DNA of 64,000 bases, taken from NCBI RefSeq assembly GCF_041051975.1, contig NZ_CP163435.1:8586501-8650500 (forward strand). Direction: 5' to 3'. Under the pieces are notes generated by a model. That model searched no databases. It was not told the DNA's origin and saw nothing but the letters and a program-made list of their open reading frames with translations. The translations under genes and the position numbers were made by a program. This stretch comes from Streptomyces sp. R21. GTDB lineage: Bacteria > Actinomycetota > Actinomycetes > Streptomycetales > Streptomycetaceae. Below, in pieces: positions 25,344 to 34,381 of the stretch. How positions within the stretch are numbered: position 1 is the first letter of the stretch; every line of letters begins with the position of its first letter.

Positions 25344-26351
25344 TCAGCCCACGAGAGCCGGTTCCCGCTGTGCGACCGGCTCGGGGCTTGTGCGGCGCGA
25401 CTTCCGTGCGTTGCCCAGCAGGACCGCGCCCAGTCCGAGGGCCGTCCAGCAGACCAGGGTGAGCGCCGGGCCGACGGCCGCGGCCCCGTCGAAGAAGGAC
25501 ACCGAGCGCAGCAGGGTCGTACCGGCGCCCGGCGGCATCCACTGGCCGATCGCCCCGACCGGCTCCGGCAGCATCTCCGGGGCGGAGGCCGCTCCCGAGA
25601 ACGAGTTGCCGAACAGCATGATCGGCAGCGCGCCGAGCCCGATGCCCGGGGCGCCGAAGAGGGCCGCGAGCCCGGCCACCGCGGCGCTCACCGCCAGCGT
25701 GGAGAGGCCGAGCGTGGCGGCCTCGGCCCACCAGTTCCCGGTGATGACGCCCAGCCAGCTACCCGCGAGGGCAGCCGCGACCGCGCCGACCAGGGCGGCG
25801 GCACCGACCAGCGCGGCCACGGCGCGGATGCCCCGCAGCCCCAGCAGCGTCACGACGGCTCCCGCGGCGATGCCGGCCAGCGCGAGCGGCAGCACGCTCG
25901 CGGTCAGCGCCGCGCCGCGCGGGTCGTGCGCGGAGGCGGGCACGACGTCGACGGTGGTCACCTCGGTGCCCGCCGGCGCCTGTCCGGTCACCGCCTGGTC
26001 CAGCAACTGGGCGACCAGGGGGCTCGCGGCCGACGCGGTCAGCAGCTTGGGCCCCTGGGCGGTGGCGACGACGGCGCCGTATACGGTCCGGTCCTCGACG
26101 GCGTCCCGGGCGGCGGCCTCGTTCGCGTAGCGGTGTATCTCGAACGCGCCCGGGTGCCCGGCGAGCCGCTTCTCCAACTGTGCGGTCGCGGTGGCGGGGC
26201 CCGCCACGCCGAGCGGCAGGTCACGGGGCGCCGTTCGGGTGGCGGGCCAGGCGAAGGACCACAGGGCGAGCGCCGCCAGGGCCGGGATCAGCACGAGGAC
26301 CGCGATCAGTCGGCGGGTGTGAGGCCTGGCGGGGGTGGCGGAGGCGGACAT
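25344..26351 (-). CDS. ABC-2/YhgE-like membrane protein
   Basis: A 335-residue membrane protein. One segment near the N-terminus (LIAVLVLIPALAALALWSF) is followed by ~110 residues of extracellular, mixed alpha/beta domain (LPLGVAGPATATAQLEKRL ...), then five or six membrane segments toward the C-terminus. This one-plus-block layout is that of YhgE/Pip or ABC-2 permease-like proteins (DUF3533-type), often associated with export or drug resistance. The ATG at 26351 has AAGGGAG before it. A divergent TetR and repeated motifs in between point to repression by that TetR. Confidence 0.8.
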   Translation of the reverse strand: MSASATPARPHTRRLIAVLVLIPALAALALWSFAWPATRTAPRDLPLGVAGPATATAQLEKRLAGHPGAFEIHRYANEAAARDAVEDRTVYGAVVATAQGPKLLTASAASPLVAQLLDQAVTGQAPAGTEVTTVDVVPASAHDPRGAALTASVLPLALAGIAAGAVVTLLGLRGIRAVAALVGAAALVGAVAAALAGSWLGVITGNWWAEAATLGLSTLAVSAAVAGLAALFGAPGIGLGALPIMLFGNSFSGAASAPEMLPEPVGAIGQWMPPGAGTTLLRSVSFFDGAAAVGPALTLVCWTALGLGAVLLGNARKSRRTSPEPVAQREPALVG

Positions 26352-26421
26352 GTGCTCCCTTTCCGGGTGGGGGTTCCGGGTGGGTTCCGAGTGGTTCCGA
26401 GTGGTTCTAAAAAGAAGGATC

Positions 26422-26489
26422 GTTCGTTTTAGGTACGCCACTACCGTCCCTCTGCCTGCTTCTCTTGTCAAGAATGAATGTTCGTTTTA
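26422..26489. promoter_or_regulatory. Repeated decamer GTTCGTTTTA in TetR/membrane-protein promoter region
   Basis: Two exact copies of gttcgtttta (26422-26431 and 26480-26489), 58 bases apart, lie in the 148-base divergent gap, each next to A/T-rich sequence unlike the surrounding GC-rich DNA. They are good candidates for TetR operators overlapping the two promoters; the second is 11 bases before the TetR start. Confidence 0.55.
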
Positions 26490-26499
26490 ATTTTGGGAC

Positions 26500-27150
26500 A
26501 TGGCCCGCGTATCCCAGGCACACCTCGACGCCCGCCGCCGGCAGATCCTCGACGGCGCCTCGCTCTGCTTCGCCCGTAACGGGTTTCACGCCACGTCGAT
26601 GCAGGACGTGCTCAAAGAGGTCGATCTCTCCGCGGGCGCCGTCTACCGCTACTTCAGCGGCAAGGACGAGCTGATCGGCGCGATCGTCGCCGAGGTGCTG
26701 GAGGCGGTGCACGACACCTACGAACGAGCGGCCCAGGAGACCCCGCCGCCGCTGCCGGACGTACTGATCACCAGGGCACTGGCACAACTGAGAGCACTGA
26801 AGCCCGGCGTGCTGGACGGCGGTGAGTGGATCTTCCCCCGACTGATGATCCAGGTGTGGACCGAGACCCTGCGCAACGACGAGCTGTCGGCCGTCATGCG
26901 CACCGGCTATGACCAGGTGCGCGCCGCATGGGCGAAGCTCGTCGAGAGCTACAAGGCCGCGGACCTCATGCCCGCGGACGCCGACGCCGACGCCATGGCC
27001 CGCACGATGATCGCCCTTGCCCAGGGATTCGCGGCCCAGCAGGCCGTTTTCGGTGCCGCATCCCCCGAGGTCCTGCGGGACGGTCTACGGGCGTTGATGA
27101 GCATGCGCACAGGCGGGTCCGGCGGGATGAATGGATCACAGCTCGGTTAA
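26500..27150 (+). CDS. TetR-family transcriptional regulator
   Basis: A 216-residue TetR repressor. The DNA-binding domain is RRQILDGASLCFARNGFHATSMQDVLKEVDLSAGAVYRYFSGKDELIGAIV; the rest is a variable ligand-binding helical domain with a C-terminal Gly-rich tail. It is divergent from the export-type membrane protein and probably represses it and itself through the GTTCGTTTTA repeats between them. ATG at 26500. Confidence 0.9.
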   Translation: MARVSQAHLDARRRQILDGASLCFARNGFHATSMQDVLKEVDLSAGAVYRYFSGKDELIGAIVAEVLEAVHDTYERAAQETPPPLPDVLITRALAQLRALKPGVLDGGEWIFPRLMIQVWTETLRNDELSAVMRTGYDQVRAAWAKLVESYKAADLMPADADADAMARTMIALAQGFAAQQAVFGAASPEVLRDGLRALMSMRTGGSGGMNGSQLG

Positions 27151-27266
27151 CTTGCTTGAAACTCGGCCCAACTAGCCTGCCCCTCCACGCCACCAGGCAC
27201 TTTGCCCCGTGGCAGCGGCAACCGGACCCCGCACGGTCCGGAGCGAGGACTGTGAGGTGGGACGCC

Positions 27267-27569
27267 GTGCAACTGACCCCGCACGAGCAGGAGAGGCTGC
27301 TGATCCATGTGGCAGCCGACGTGGCCGAGAAGCGCCGGGCCCGCGGGCTCAAGCTGAACCACCCCGAGGCGATCGCGCTCATCACGTCGCACATCCTCGA
27401 AGGAGCACGTGACGGCCGTACGGTCGCGGAGCTGATGTCCTCCGGACGCAAGCTGCTGACCAGGGACGACGTCATGGAGGGCATCCCCGAGATGATCCAC
27501 GACGTCCAGGTCGAGGCGACCTTCCCGGACGGCACCAAGCTCGTCACCGTCCACGACCCGATCGTCTGA
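27267..27569 (+). CDS. ureA: Urease subunit gamma
   Basis: A 100-residue structural subunit of nickel urease. It begins MQLTPHEQERLLIHVAADVAEKRRARGLKLNHPEA, the highly conserved gamma-subunit opening, and ends VTVHDPI. GTG start at 27267 with a GAGGTGGGA site upstream; the longer open frame before it is not conserved sequence. First gene of ureABCFGD; 115 bases separate it from the preceding TetR gene and hold the likely promoter. Confidence 0.96.
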   Translation: MQLTPHEQERLLIHVAADVAEKRRARGLKLNHPEAIALITSHILEGARDGRTVAELMSSGRKLLTRDDVMEGIPEMIHDVQVEATFPDGTKLVTVHDPIV

Positions 27570-27585
27570 CGGGGGAGCGAACGCC

Positions 27586-27897
27586 ATGATTCCCGGAGAG
27601 ATCCTCTTCGCCGACGGACCCATCACCTTCAACGAGGGCCGTGAGGTCACCCGGCTGACCGTCCTCAACGCCGCCGACCGGCCCGTCCAGGTCGGCTCCC
27701 ACTACCACTTCGCCGAGGCGAACCCCGGTCTGGAGTTCGACCGCGCCGCCGCGCGCGGCCAGCGGCTCAACGTCGCCGCCGGTACCGCCGTGCGCTTCGA
27801 GCCCGGGATCCCCGTCGACGTAGAACTTGTTCCGCTCGCCGGCGCCCGTGTGGTGCCCGGACTGCGCGGGGAGACCGGAGGTGCCCTCGATGCCTGA
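27586..27897 (+). CDS. ureB: Urease subunit beta
   Basis: A 103-residue structural subunit, separate from gamma as in most bacteria. MIPGEILFADGPITFNEGREVTRLTVLN and the VGSHYHFAEANPGLEFDR strand-turn are family-specific, ending with the VRFEPGIPVDVELVP ... GLRG block. It starts 16 bases after ureA and its stop overlaps ureC by eight bases. Confidence 0.96.
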   Translation: MIPGEILFADGPITFNEGREVTRLTVLNAADRPVQVGSHYHFAEANPGLEFDRAAARGQRLNVAAGTAVRFEPGIPVDVELVPLAGARVVPGLRGETGGALDA

Positions 27898-29611
27898 GAT
27901 CTCGCGTGCCGTGTACGCCGATCTGTTCGGCCCCACCACCGGCGACCGCATCCGGCTCGCCGACACCGATCTGCTCGTCGAGATCGAGGAGGATCGTTCC
28001 GGCGGTCCCGGACTCGCCGGTGACGAAGCCGTGTTCGGCGGCGGCAAGGTCATCCGAGAATCCATGGGCCAGGCGCGTGCTACGCGCGCAGACGGCACCC
28101 CGGACACGGTCATCACGGGCGCGGTGATCATCGACCACTGGGGCATCGTCAAGGCCGACGTCGGCATCCGCGACGGCCGGATCACCGGCATCGGCAAGGC
28201 GGGCAACCCGGACACCATGGACGGAGTGCACCCCGACCTCGTCATCGGCCCCGAGACCGAGATCATCGCGGGCAACGGGCGGATCCTGACCGCGGGCGCC
28301 ATCGACGCGCACGTCCACCTGATCTGTCCGCAGATCGCCGACGAGGCGCTCGCCTCCGGCGTCACCACGCTGATCGGCGGCGGCACCGGCCCCGCCGAGG
28401 GCTCCAAGGCGACCACCGTCACCCCCGGCCCCTGGCATCTGGCCCGGATGCTGGAGGCGATGGAGGAGTACCCGCTCAACTTCGGTCTGCTCGGCAAGGG
28501 CAACACCGTCTCGCACGACGCGATGCTGTCCCAGATCCGCGGGGGAGCGCTGGGGCTCAAGCTGCACGAGGACTGGGGCTCCACGCCCGCCGTCATCGAC
28601 GCCGCGCTCACCGTCGCCGACCGCACCGGCATCCAGATCGCCATCCACACCGACACGCTGAACGAGGCCGGGTTCGTGGGCGACACGCTCGCCGCGATCG
28701 GCGGGCGCGGCATCCACGCGTACCACACCGAGGGCGCGGGCGGCGGGCACGCGCCCGACATCATGACCGTGGTCTCCGAGCCGCACGTGCTGCCCAGCTC
28801 CACCAACCCGACCCGGCCCTACACCGTCAACACCGCCGAGGAACACCTCGACATGCTGATGGTCTGCCACCACCTCAACCCGGCCGTCCCCGAGGACCTG
28901 GCCTTCGCGGAGTCGCGGATCCGGCCCTCCACCATCGGCGCCGAGGACATCCTGCACGACCTCGGCGCGATCTCGATCATCTCCTCGGACGCCCAGGCCA
29001 TGGGCCGGGTCGGCGAGGTGATCATGCGGACCTGGCAGACGGCCCATGTGATGAAGCGGCGGCGCGGCGCACTGCCCGGCGACGGCCGCGCGGACAACCA
29101 CCGCGTACGTCGCTATGTCGCCAAGTACACGATCAACCCGGCGCTCGCGCAGGGCCTCGCCCGCGAGGTCGGCTCCGTCGAGACGGGCAAGCTCGCCGAC
29201 CTCGTGCTGTGGGCGCCCGCGTTCTTCGGGGTCAAGCCGCACCTCGTCATCAAGGGCGGACAGATCGCGTACGCGCAGATGGGCGACGCGAACGCCTCGA
29301 TTCCGACACCGCAGCCGATCCTGCCGCGTCCGATGTACGGGGCGATCGGGCGGGCGCCCGCCTCGAACTCGTTCAACTTCGTGGCCCCGCTCGCCATCGA
29401 GGACGGGCTGCCGGAGCGGCTCCGGCTCGGCAAGCGGTTCGTGGCGATCGACTCGACGCGCGGCGTGACCAAGGCCGACATGCGCGAGAACGACGCCCGG
29501 CCGCGCGTGCAGGTCGACCCCGACAGCTTCGCCGTGCACATCGACGGGGAGCTGGTCGAGGCCACGCCCGCCGCCGAACTGCCCATGGCCCAGCGTTACT
29601 TCCTCTTCTGA
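27890..29611 (+). CDS. ureC: Urease subunit alpha (catalytic)
   Basis: A 573-residue catalytic subunit hydrolysing urea to ammonia and carbamate. The nickel ligands are in AIDAHVHLICPQ, the carbamylated bridging lysine in GGALGLKLHEDWG, more His ligands in QIAIHTDTLNEAG and HAYHTEGAGGGHAPD, and the flap/catalytic His in MLMVCHHLNP; all are intact. ATG at 27890, inside the end of ureB; the frame upstream adds 21 unconserved residues. Length equals the family standard. Confidence 0.97.
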   Translation: MPEISRAVYADLFGPTTGDRIRLADTDLLVEIEEDRSGGPGLAGDEAVFGGGKVIRESMGQARATRADGTPDTVITGAVIIDHWGIVKADVGIRDGRITGIGKAGNPDTMDGVHPDLVIGPETEIIAGNGRILTAGAIDAHVHLICPQIADEALASGVTTLIGGGTGPAEGSKATTVTPGPWHLARMLEAMEEYPLNFGLLGKGNTVSHDAMLSQIRGGALGLKLHEDWGSTPAVIDAALTVADRTGIQIAIHTDTLNEAGFVGDTLAAIGGRGIHAYHTEGAGGGHAPDIMTVVSEPHVLPSSTNPTRPYTVNTAEEHLDMLMVCHHLNPAVPEDLAFAESRIRPSTIGAEDILHDLGAISIISSDAQAMGRVGEVIMRTWQTAHVMKRRRGALPGDGRADNHRVRRYVAKYTINPALAQGLAREVGSVETGKLADLVLWAPAFFGVKPHLVIKGGQIAYAQMGDANASIPTPQPILPRPMYGAIGRAPASNSFNFVAPLAIEDGLPERLRLGKRFVAIDSTRGVTKADMRENDARPRVQVDPDSFAVHIDGELVEATPAAELPMAQRYFLF

Positions 29612-30285
29612 TGTCCCGCGCCGCGCTTCTCGTCCTGGCGGACGGCCGCTTTCCCGCCGGAGGGCACGCGCACTCCGGCGGGGCCGAGGCCGCTGTCAAG
29701 GCAGGACGGATCACCGGGGCTGCGAGCCTGGAGGACTTCTGCCGGGGCCGGCTGCACACGGCGGGGCTGGTCTCGGCCGCCCTCGCCGCGGCGGCCGCGC
29801 TCGGAGTCGATCCCGTGGAGCTGGACGCGGCGGCGGACGCCCGTACGCCGTCGGCCGCGCTGCGTGTTGCCGCGCGCAGGCTCGGGCGGCAGCTGATGCG
29901 GGCCGCCCGGGCGACCTGGCCCTCCGGTGAACTCGACGCGCTCGCGCGGGAGTTCCCCAAGGGGGCGCACCAGCCCGTGGTGCTCGGGGTGACCGCGCGG
30001 GCCGCGGGGCTCGGGCCCGACGATGCCGCGTACTGCTCGGCGTACGAGAGTCTCAGCGGACCGGCGAGCGCGGCCGTGCGGTTGCTGAGTCTTGATCCGT
30101 TCGATGCGACGGGGGTGCTGGCTCGGCTTGCTCCCGAGTTGGACCTTGTCGCTCAGCAGGCTGCCGTGGCCGCGCGGCGAGTGCTTGACGACGGCGTCGA
30201 TGCGTTGCCCGCGGCGTCCGCTCCGCTGCTGGAGATCGCTGCGGAAGCCCATGCGGGGTGGCCCGTACGGCTGTTCGCGTCGTAG
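29611..30285 (+). CDS. ureF: Urease accessory protein UreF
   Basis: A 224-residue helical chaperone that, with UreD and UreG, loads carbamate and nickel into urease. Conserved start: LLVLADGRFPAGGHAHSGGAEAAVKAGRI; conserved middle: FPKGAHQPVVLGVTARAAGL. It shares one base with ureC (TGATG), which implies translational coupling. The shortened, Ala-rich body is usual for actinobacterial UreF. Confidence 0.93.
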   Translation: MSRAALLVLADGRFPAGGHAHSGGAEAAVKAGRITGAASLEDFCRGRLHTAGLVSAALAAAAALGVDPVELDAAADARTPSAALRVAARRLGRQLMRAARATWPSGELDALAREFPKGAHQPVVLGVTARAAGLGPDDAAYCSAYESLSGPASAAVRLLSLDPFDATGVLARLAPELDLVAQQAAVAARRVLDDGVDALPAASAPLLEIAAEAHAGWPVRLFAS

Positions 30286-30289
30286 GGGG

Positions 30290-30404
30290 TTGATCGCCCC
30301 CTCCGCCCCTTCCCGTCCCGTCTTCCTGGGGGCTTCGCCCCCTTTCCCCCTATCGGCCTGGACGGCCTCGTCCTCAAACGCCGGACGGGCTGACCACCCC
30401 TCCT
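30290..30404. repeat. Streptomyces intergenic repeat within urease operon
   Basis: The ureF-ureG gap contains a hairpin GGGGGC-ttc-GCCCCC (30328-30342) followed by ggcctcgtcctcaaacgccg and gacgggctga, a sequence I recognise as a common intergenic element of many Streptomyces genomes. It interrupts an operon whose other genes touch or overlap. It may act as a partial terminator or mRNA processing site. Confidence 0.65.
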
Positions 30405-30416
30405 GGAGCCGCTCTT

Positions 30417-31100
30417 ATGCATCTTGATCACTCTCACTCTCATGACGGGCCCTCCGCCCTCAGCGCTGATGCTCATCGGCCTGACGGGACCCGGCGCGCT
30501 CTGCGTATCGGGCTCGGCGGTCCCGTCGGGTCAGGGAAGACCGCTACCGTGGCCGCGCTCTGCCGGGCCCTGCGTGACGAACTCTCCCTCGCCGTCGTCA
30601 CCAATGACATCTATACGCGCGAGGACGCGGAGTTCCTGTTGCGGGAGGCCGTGCTGCCGCCGGAGCGGATCACCGCCGTGGAGACCGGGGCCTGTCCGCA
30701 CACCGCGATCCGGGACGACATCTCCGCCAATCTCGAAGCGGTCGAGGATCTGGAGGACGAGGTCGGGCCGTTGGACCTGATCCTGGTGGAGTCCGGCGGG
30801 GACAACCTCACCGCGACCTTCTCCAAGGGGCTCGTGGACGCGCAGATCTTCGTGATCGACGTGGCGGGCGGGGACGACATCCCGCGCAAGGGCGGGCCCG
30901 GCGTCACGACCGCCGATCTGCTCGTCGTCAACAAGACGGACCTCGCCCCGTACGTCGGGTCCGACCTCGGGCGGATGGCCGCCGACGCGAAGACCCAGCG
31001 GGCCGAACTGCCCGTCGTCTTCCAGTCGTTGCGCAGCGAGCCCGGGGTCGCGGAGGTCGCCGGCTGGGTGCGGGCGCAGCTCGCCGCGTGGACGGCATGA
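30417..31100 (+). CDS. ureG: Urease accessory GTPase UreG
   Basis: A 227-residue SIMIBI GTPase that powers nickel insertion. P-loop GLGGPVGSGKTATVAALC, metal-site CPH in ETGACPHTAIRDDIS, switch LVESGGDNLTATFS, and base-specific NKTD in LLVVNKTDLAPYVG. The first ten residues HLDHSHSHD form a His-rich metal-binding N-terminus. It follows the intergenic repeat and overlaps ureD by four bases. Confidence 0.96.
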   Translation: MHLDHSHSHDGPSALSADAHRPDGTRRALRIGLGGPVGSGKTATVAALCRALRDELSLAVVTNDIYTREDAEFLLREAVLPPERITAVETGACPHTAIRDDISANLEAVEDLEDEVGPLDLILVESGGDNLTATFSKGLVDAQIFVIDVAGGDDIPRKGGPGVTTADLLVVNKTDLAPYVGSDLGRMAADAKTQRAELPVVFQSLRSEPGVAEVAGWVRAQLAAWTA

Positions 31101-31852
31101 CGACAGGGGTACGGGCGCGAGCGCGGATCGCGGCACGGGACGACGGCCGGGGCGGCACCGCGCTGCCGGTGCTGGAGGGGGACGGCCCTCTCGCCCTGCG
31201 GCGCGTGCGGGCGAGCGGCACCGAGGCACGCGTCATGCTCGTCGGGGCGATGAGCGGACCGCTCGGCGGCGACCACTTCACCGTCGAGGCGGAGGCGGGT
31301 CCCGGCGCCCGGCTGCACGTCGGCTCCGCGGCGGCCACCATCGCGCTGCCCGGGCAGGCCAAGGGCGAGGCGCACTACGACGTACACCTGAACGTCGCCG
31401 CCGACGGTGAACTGCACTGGCTGCCCGAGCAGTTGATCTCCGCCGGTGGAAGTGATCTGTGCGTGTCCTCGCGCATCGAGCTGGCCTCCGGGGCCCGGCT
31501 GGTCTTCCGGGAGGAGCAGGTGCTCGGGCGGGCGGCGGAGGAACCCGGGCGGCTCGCCAGCCGTCTTACCGTGCGCCTCGACGGTCGGCCGCTGCTGGAC
31601 CAGGAGCTGACGTGCGGGCCCGGTGCCCCCGGGGGCTGGGACGGTCCCGCCGTGCTGGCCGGCCATCGCGCGCTGGGGCAACTCGTGGTCGTACGGCCGG
31701 AGTTCGGGACAGAGAGGCCAGGGGCGCGGATGCGGGGGGAGTACGCCGCACTCACCCCGCTCGCCGGGCCCGCCGTCCTGGTGACCGCGCTGGCGCCCGA
31801 CGCGAGGCTGCTGCGGCGCGTGCTCGACGAGGCGCTCGCGTCACTCGGCTGA
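31097..31852 (+). CDS. ureD: Urease accessory protein UreD (UreH)
   Basis: A 251-residue accessory protein that binds urease apoprotein and UreF/UreG. Recognisable blocks are MSGPLGGDHFTVEAEAGPGARLHVGSAAATIALPG, LHWLPEQLISAGGSDL and RLVFREEQVLGRAAEEPG. Start chosen at ATG 31097, overlapping the ureG stop as ATGA; a GTG nine bases earlier is possible. Last gene of the operon; no ureE is visible, common in actinobacteria. Confidence 0.9.
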   Translation: MTTGVRARARIAARDDGRGGTALPVLEGDGPLALRRVRASGTEARVMLVGAMSGPLGGDHFTVEAEAGPGARLHVGSAAATIALPGQAKGEAHYDVHLNVAADGELHWLPEQLISAGGSDLCVSSRIELASGARLVFREEQVLGRAAEEPGRLASRLTVRLDGRPLLDQELTCGPGAPGGWDGPAVLAGHRALGQLVVVRPEFGTERPGARMRGEYAALTPLAGPAVLVTALAPDARLLRRVLDEALASLG

Positions 31853-31989
31853 AACGTACGGTTCCGCTCACCAGGACACGGTTCTCCGGATATCGGATCA
31901 GTAAAGAAGCCCGGTCGCATCTGTTCTCAGGGAGCTCACAGCCGAAAGGATCCCCGTACCAATCGCAACGATGTACGGGGAGGTCCCAC

Positions 31990-33585
31990 TTGAGGGGTTT
32001 GAGACCGACGAGGCGAGTGACAGCGCTCGGCTCGGCCGGAGCGCTCGTCACGGCGACACTCATAGCCGGAGCCCTCGCGGCGCCGTCGGCCACCGCCGAC
32101 TCGCGCCACGGCCAGAACCGTGAGGCCCGCGGCGCGGCCATCGCCGCCGACCGGGCGGCCAAGGCCGGGATCGACTGGGCGGACTGCCCCGCGGACTGGG
32201 GCTTCGAGAAGCCCATCCAGTGCGGCTGGGTCAGCGTCCCGCTCGACTACGCCCACCCCTACGGCAAGCAGATCAAGCTGGCCGTCGACCGCATCGGGAA
32301 CACGGGCACCAAGGAGGAGCGCCAGGGCGCCCTTGTGTACAACCCGGGCGGCCCCGGCGCCTCCGGCATGCGCTTCCCGCGCCGCGTCACGACCAAGGCG
32401 CCGGTCTGGGTGAACACCGCCAAGGCGTACGACTTCGTGGGCTTCGACCCGCGCGGTGTCGGCCACTCGGCGCCCATCTCCTGCATCGACCCGCAGGAGT
32501 TCGTGAAGGCCCCCAAGGCCGACCCGGTCCCGGACACCGAGGCCGACAAGCTCGCCCAGCGCAAGCTGGCCGCCGCGTACGCGGACGGCTGCGCCGAGCG
32601 CAGTGGCGCGATGCTGCCGCAGATGACCACGCCGAACGCCGCGCGCGACCTGGACGTCATCCGGGCCGCCCTCGGCGAGAAGAAGCTCAACTACCTGGGC
32701 GTCTCCTACGGCACCTACCTCGGCGCCGTCTACGGCACGCTCTTCCCGAAGCACGTCCGGCGCATGGTCGTCGACAGCGTCGTCGACCCGTCGCGCGAGA
32801 ACATCTGGTACCAGGCCAACCTGGAGCAGGACATCGCCTTCGAGGGCCGATGGAAGGACTGGGAGGACTGGGTCGCCAAGAACGACGCGGCCTTCCACCT
32901 CGGCGACACCCGCGCCAAGGTCCAGGACCAGTGGCTCAAGCTCCGTGCCACGGCGAAGAAGAGCCCTCTCGGCGGGGTCGTCGGTCCGGCCGAGCTGATC
33001 TCCTTCTTCCAGAGCGCTCCGTACTACGACTCCTCGTGGGTACCGACCGCGCAGGTGTTCAGCAAGTACGTCGCCGGTGACACCCAGGCGCTGATCGACG
33101 CGGCCTCTCCCGACCTGTCGGACACCGCGGGCAACATCTCCTCGGAGAACGGCAACGCCGTCTACACGGCCGTCGAGTGCGCCGACGCCAAGTGGCCCAC
33201 GAGCTGGAAGCGTTGGGACCGCGACAACACGCGGCTCCACAAGGACTACCCGTTCATGACCTGGGCCAACGCGTGGATGAACCTGCCGTGCGCCACCTGG
33301 TCGGCGAAGCAGCAGACCCCGGTCGACGTGAAGACCGGCAAGGGCCTGCCGCAGGTGCTGATCGTGCAGTCCACGCGTGACGCCGCCACCCCGTACCCGG
33401 GCGCCGTCGAACTGCACAAGCGCTTCAAGGGCTCCCGTCTGATCACCGAGAAGGACGCGGGCTCGCACGGCGTGACCGGCCTGGTCAACCCGTGCATCAA
33501 CGGGCGGGTGGACACCTACCTGCTCACCGGCAAGACCGACGCCGCCGACGTGACGTGCACGCCGCACGCGACGCCGACGCCGTAG
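31990..33585 (+). CDS. tap: Secreted tripeptidyl aminopeptidase (alpha/beta hydrolase, TAP family)
   Basis: A 531-residue exported peptidase that removes tripeptides from protein N-termini. Signal peptide: TRRVTALGSAGALVTATLIAGALAAPSATA. Mature: YNPGGPGASGM (oxyanion region), the nucleophile elbow LGVSYGTYLGAVYG, the Asp in VQSTRDAATPYPGA and the His in DAGSHGVTG, plus the TAP-like C-terminal cap with paired Cys. A TTG start at 31990 is chosen: GGGGAGGT lies six bases upstream, and it gives a normal signal peptide; the frame is open further upstream only by chance. Monocistronic, ending at a strong hairpin. Confidence 0.92.
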   Translation: MRGLRPTRRVTALGSAGALVTATLIAGALAAPSATADSRHGQNREARGAAIAADRAAKAGIDWADCPADWGFEKPIQCGWVSVPLDYAHPYGKQIKLAVDRIGNTGTKEERQGALVYNPGGPGASGMRFPRRVTTKAPVWVNTAKAYDFVGFDPRGVGHSAPISCIDPQEFVKAPKADPVPDTEADKLAQRKLAAAYADGCAERSGAMLPQMTTPNAARDLDVIRAALGEKKLNYLGVSYGTYLGAVYGTLFPKHVRRMVVDSVVDPSRENIWYQANLEQDIAFEGRWKDWEDWVAKNDAAFHLGDTRAKVQDQWLKLRATAKKSPLGGVVGPAELISFFQSAPYYDSSWVPTAQVFSKYVAGDTQALIDAASPDLSDTAGNISSENGNAVYTAVECADAKWPTSWKRWDRDNTRLHKDYPFMTWANAWMNLPCATWSAKQQTPVDVKTGKGLPQVLIVQSTRDAATPYPGAVELHKRFKGSRLITEKDAGSHGVTGLVNPCINGRVDTYLLTGKTDAADVTCTPHATPTP

Positions 33586-33602
33586 CCGTAGGGCTGTGAA
33601 GT

Positions 33603-33632
33603 GAGGGGCGGCCGGAATCCCGGCCGCCCCTC
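33603..33632. terminator. Terminator between tap and plsC genes
   Basis: Perfect 13-bp inverted repeat (33603-33615 with 33620-33632, aatc loop) followed by attcattc, between two convergent genes. It can end both transcripts. Confidence 0.85.
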
Positions 33633-33655
33633 ATTCATTCACCCATGACATACCG

Positions 33656-34381
33656 TCAACTCAGCGGCATCCGCGGGAACTTGCGGGCCATCGACGCCTT
33701 CTCCTCGGCCTCCTCGGCCTTGACGACCGCCGCGTACCGGTCGACGTACTCCTGCTCGGAGAGGGTCAGGATGGCGTACATGATCTCGTCGGTGACGGCG
33801 CGCAGGATCGCCTTCTCGTTCTCCATTCCGGCGTAGCGGGAGAAGTCCATCGGCTTGCCGAAGCGGATGACAACGCGCCGGAAGTTCGGGATGACCTGGC
33901 CGGGCGGCTGTGCCTCGAACGTGCCGATCATCGCGCAGGGGATCACCGGCACCTGGGCCCTGAGCGCCATGACGGCGACGCCGACCTTGCCCTTGTACAG
34001 GCGCCCGTCGTGCGACCGCGTCCCCTCCGGGTAGATCCCCAGCAATTCCTCCTTGCGCAGCACGCCGAGCCCCTCGCGGATCGCGGCCTGGCCCGCCTCC
34101 TTGCCGGAGCGGTCCACCGGGATCTGCCCGGCGCTGCGGAAGAACGCGGCCGTGAGGCGTCCCTTGATGCCGGGGCCCGTGAAGTACTCCGCCTTCGCCA
34201 GGAAGGTGATGCGCCGTTTGAGGACCGCGGGCATCAGGAAGTGGTCCGAGAACGACAGATGGTTGCCCGCGACGATGGCCGGTCCCGACGAGGGGATGTG
34301 CTCAAGACCCTCGATCCGAGGCCGGAAGACCAGTCTCAACAAGGGCCCCAGCAGCACGTATTTGAGCACGTAATAGAACAA
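33656..34381 (-). CDS. plsC: 1-acyl-sn-glycerol-3-phosphate acyltransferase
   Basis: A 241-residue acyltransferase making phosphatidic acid from lysophosphatidate. Family motifs: NHLSFSDH (HX4D catalytic), GQIPVDRSG, GIYPEGTRSHDG and VPVIPCAMIGTFE. The TTG start at 34381 yields the usual MFYYVLKYVLLGPLLRL N-terminus and is preceded by GAGGAG seven bases upstream; a longer TTG start is possible. Streptomyces carry several such paralogues. Confidence 0.9.
   Translation of the reverse strand: MFYYVLKYVLLGPLLRLVFRPRIEGLEHIPSSGPAIVAGNHLSFSDHFLMPAVLKRRITFLAKAEYFTGPGIKGRLTAAFFRSAGQIPVDRSGKEAGQAAIREGLGVLRKEELLGIYPEGTRSHDGRLYKGKVGVAVMALRAQVPVIPCAMIGTFEAQPPGQVIPNFRRVVIRFGKPMDFSRYAGMENEKAILRAVTDEIMYAILTLSEQEYVDRYAAVVKAEEAEEKASMARKFPRMPLS

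Noticed and set aside
31459..33585. A 708-residue start for the tripeptidyl aminopeptidase
   Set aside because: It reads through ureD in another frame; signal peptide and ribosome site support TTG at 31990.
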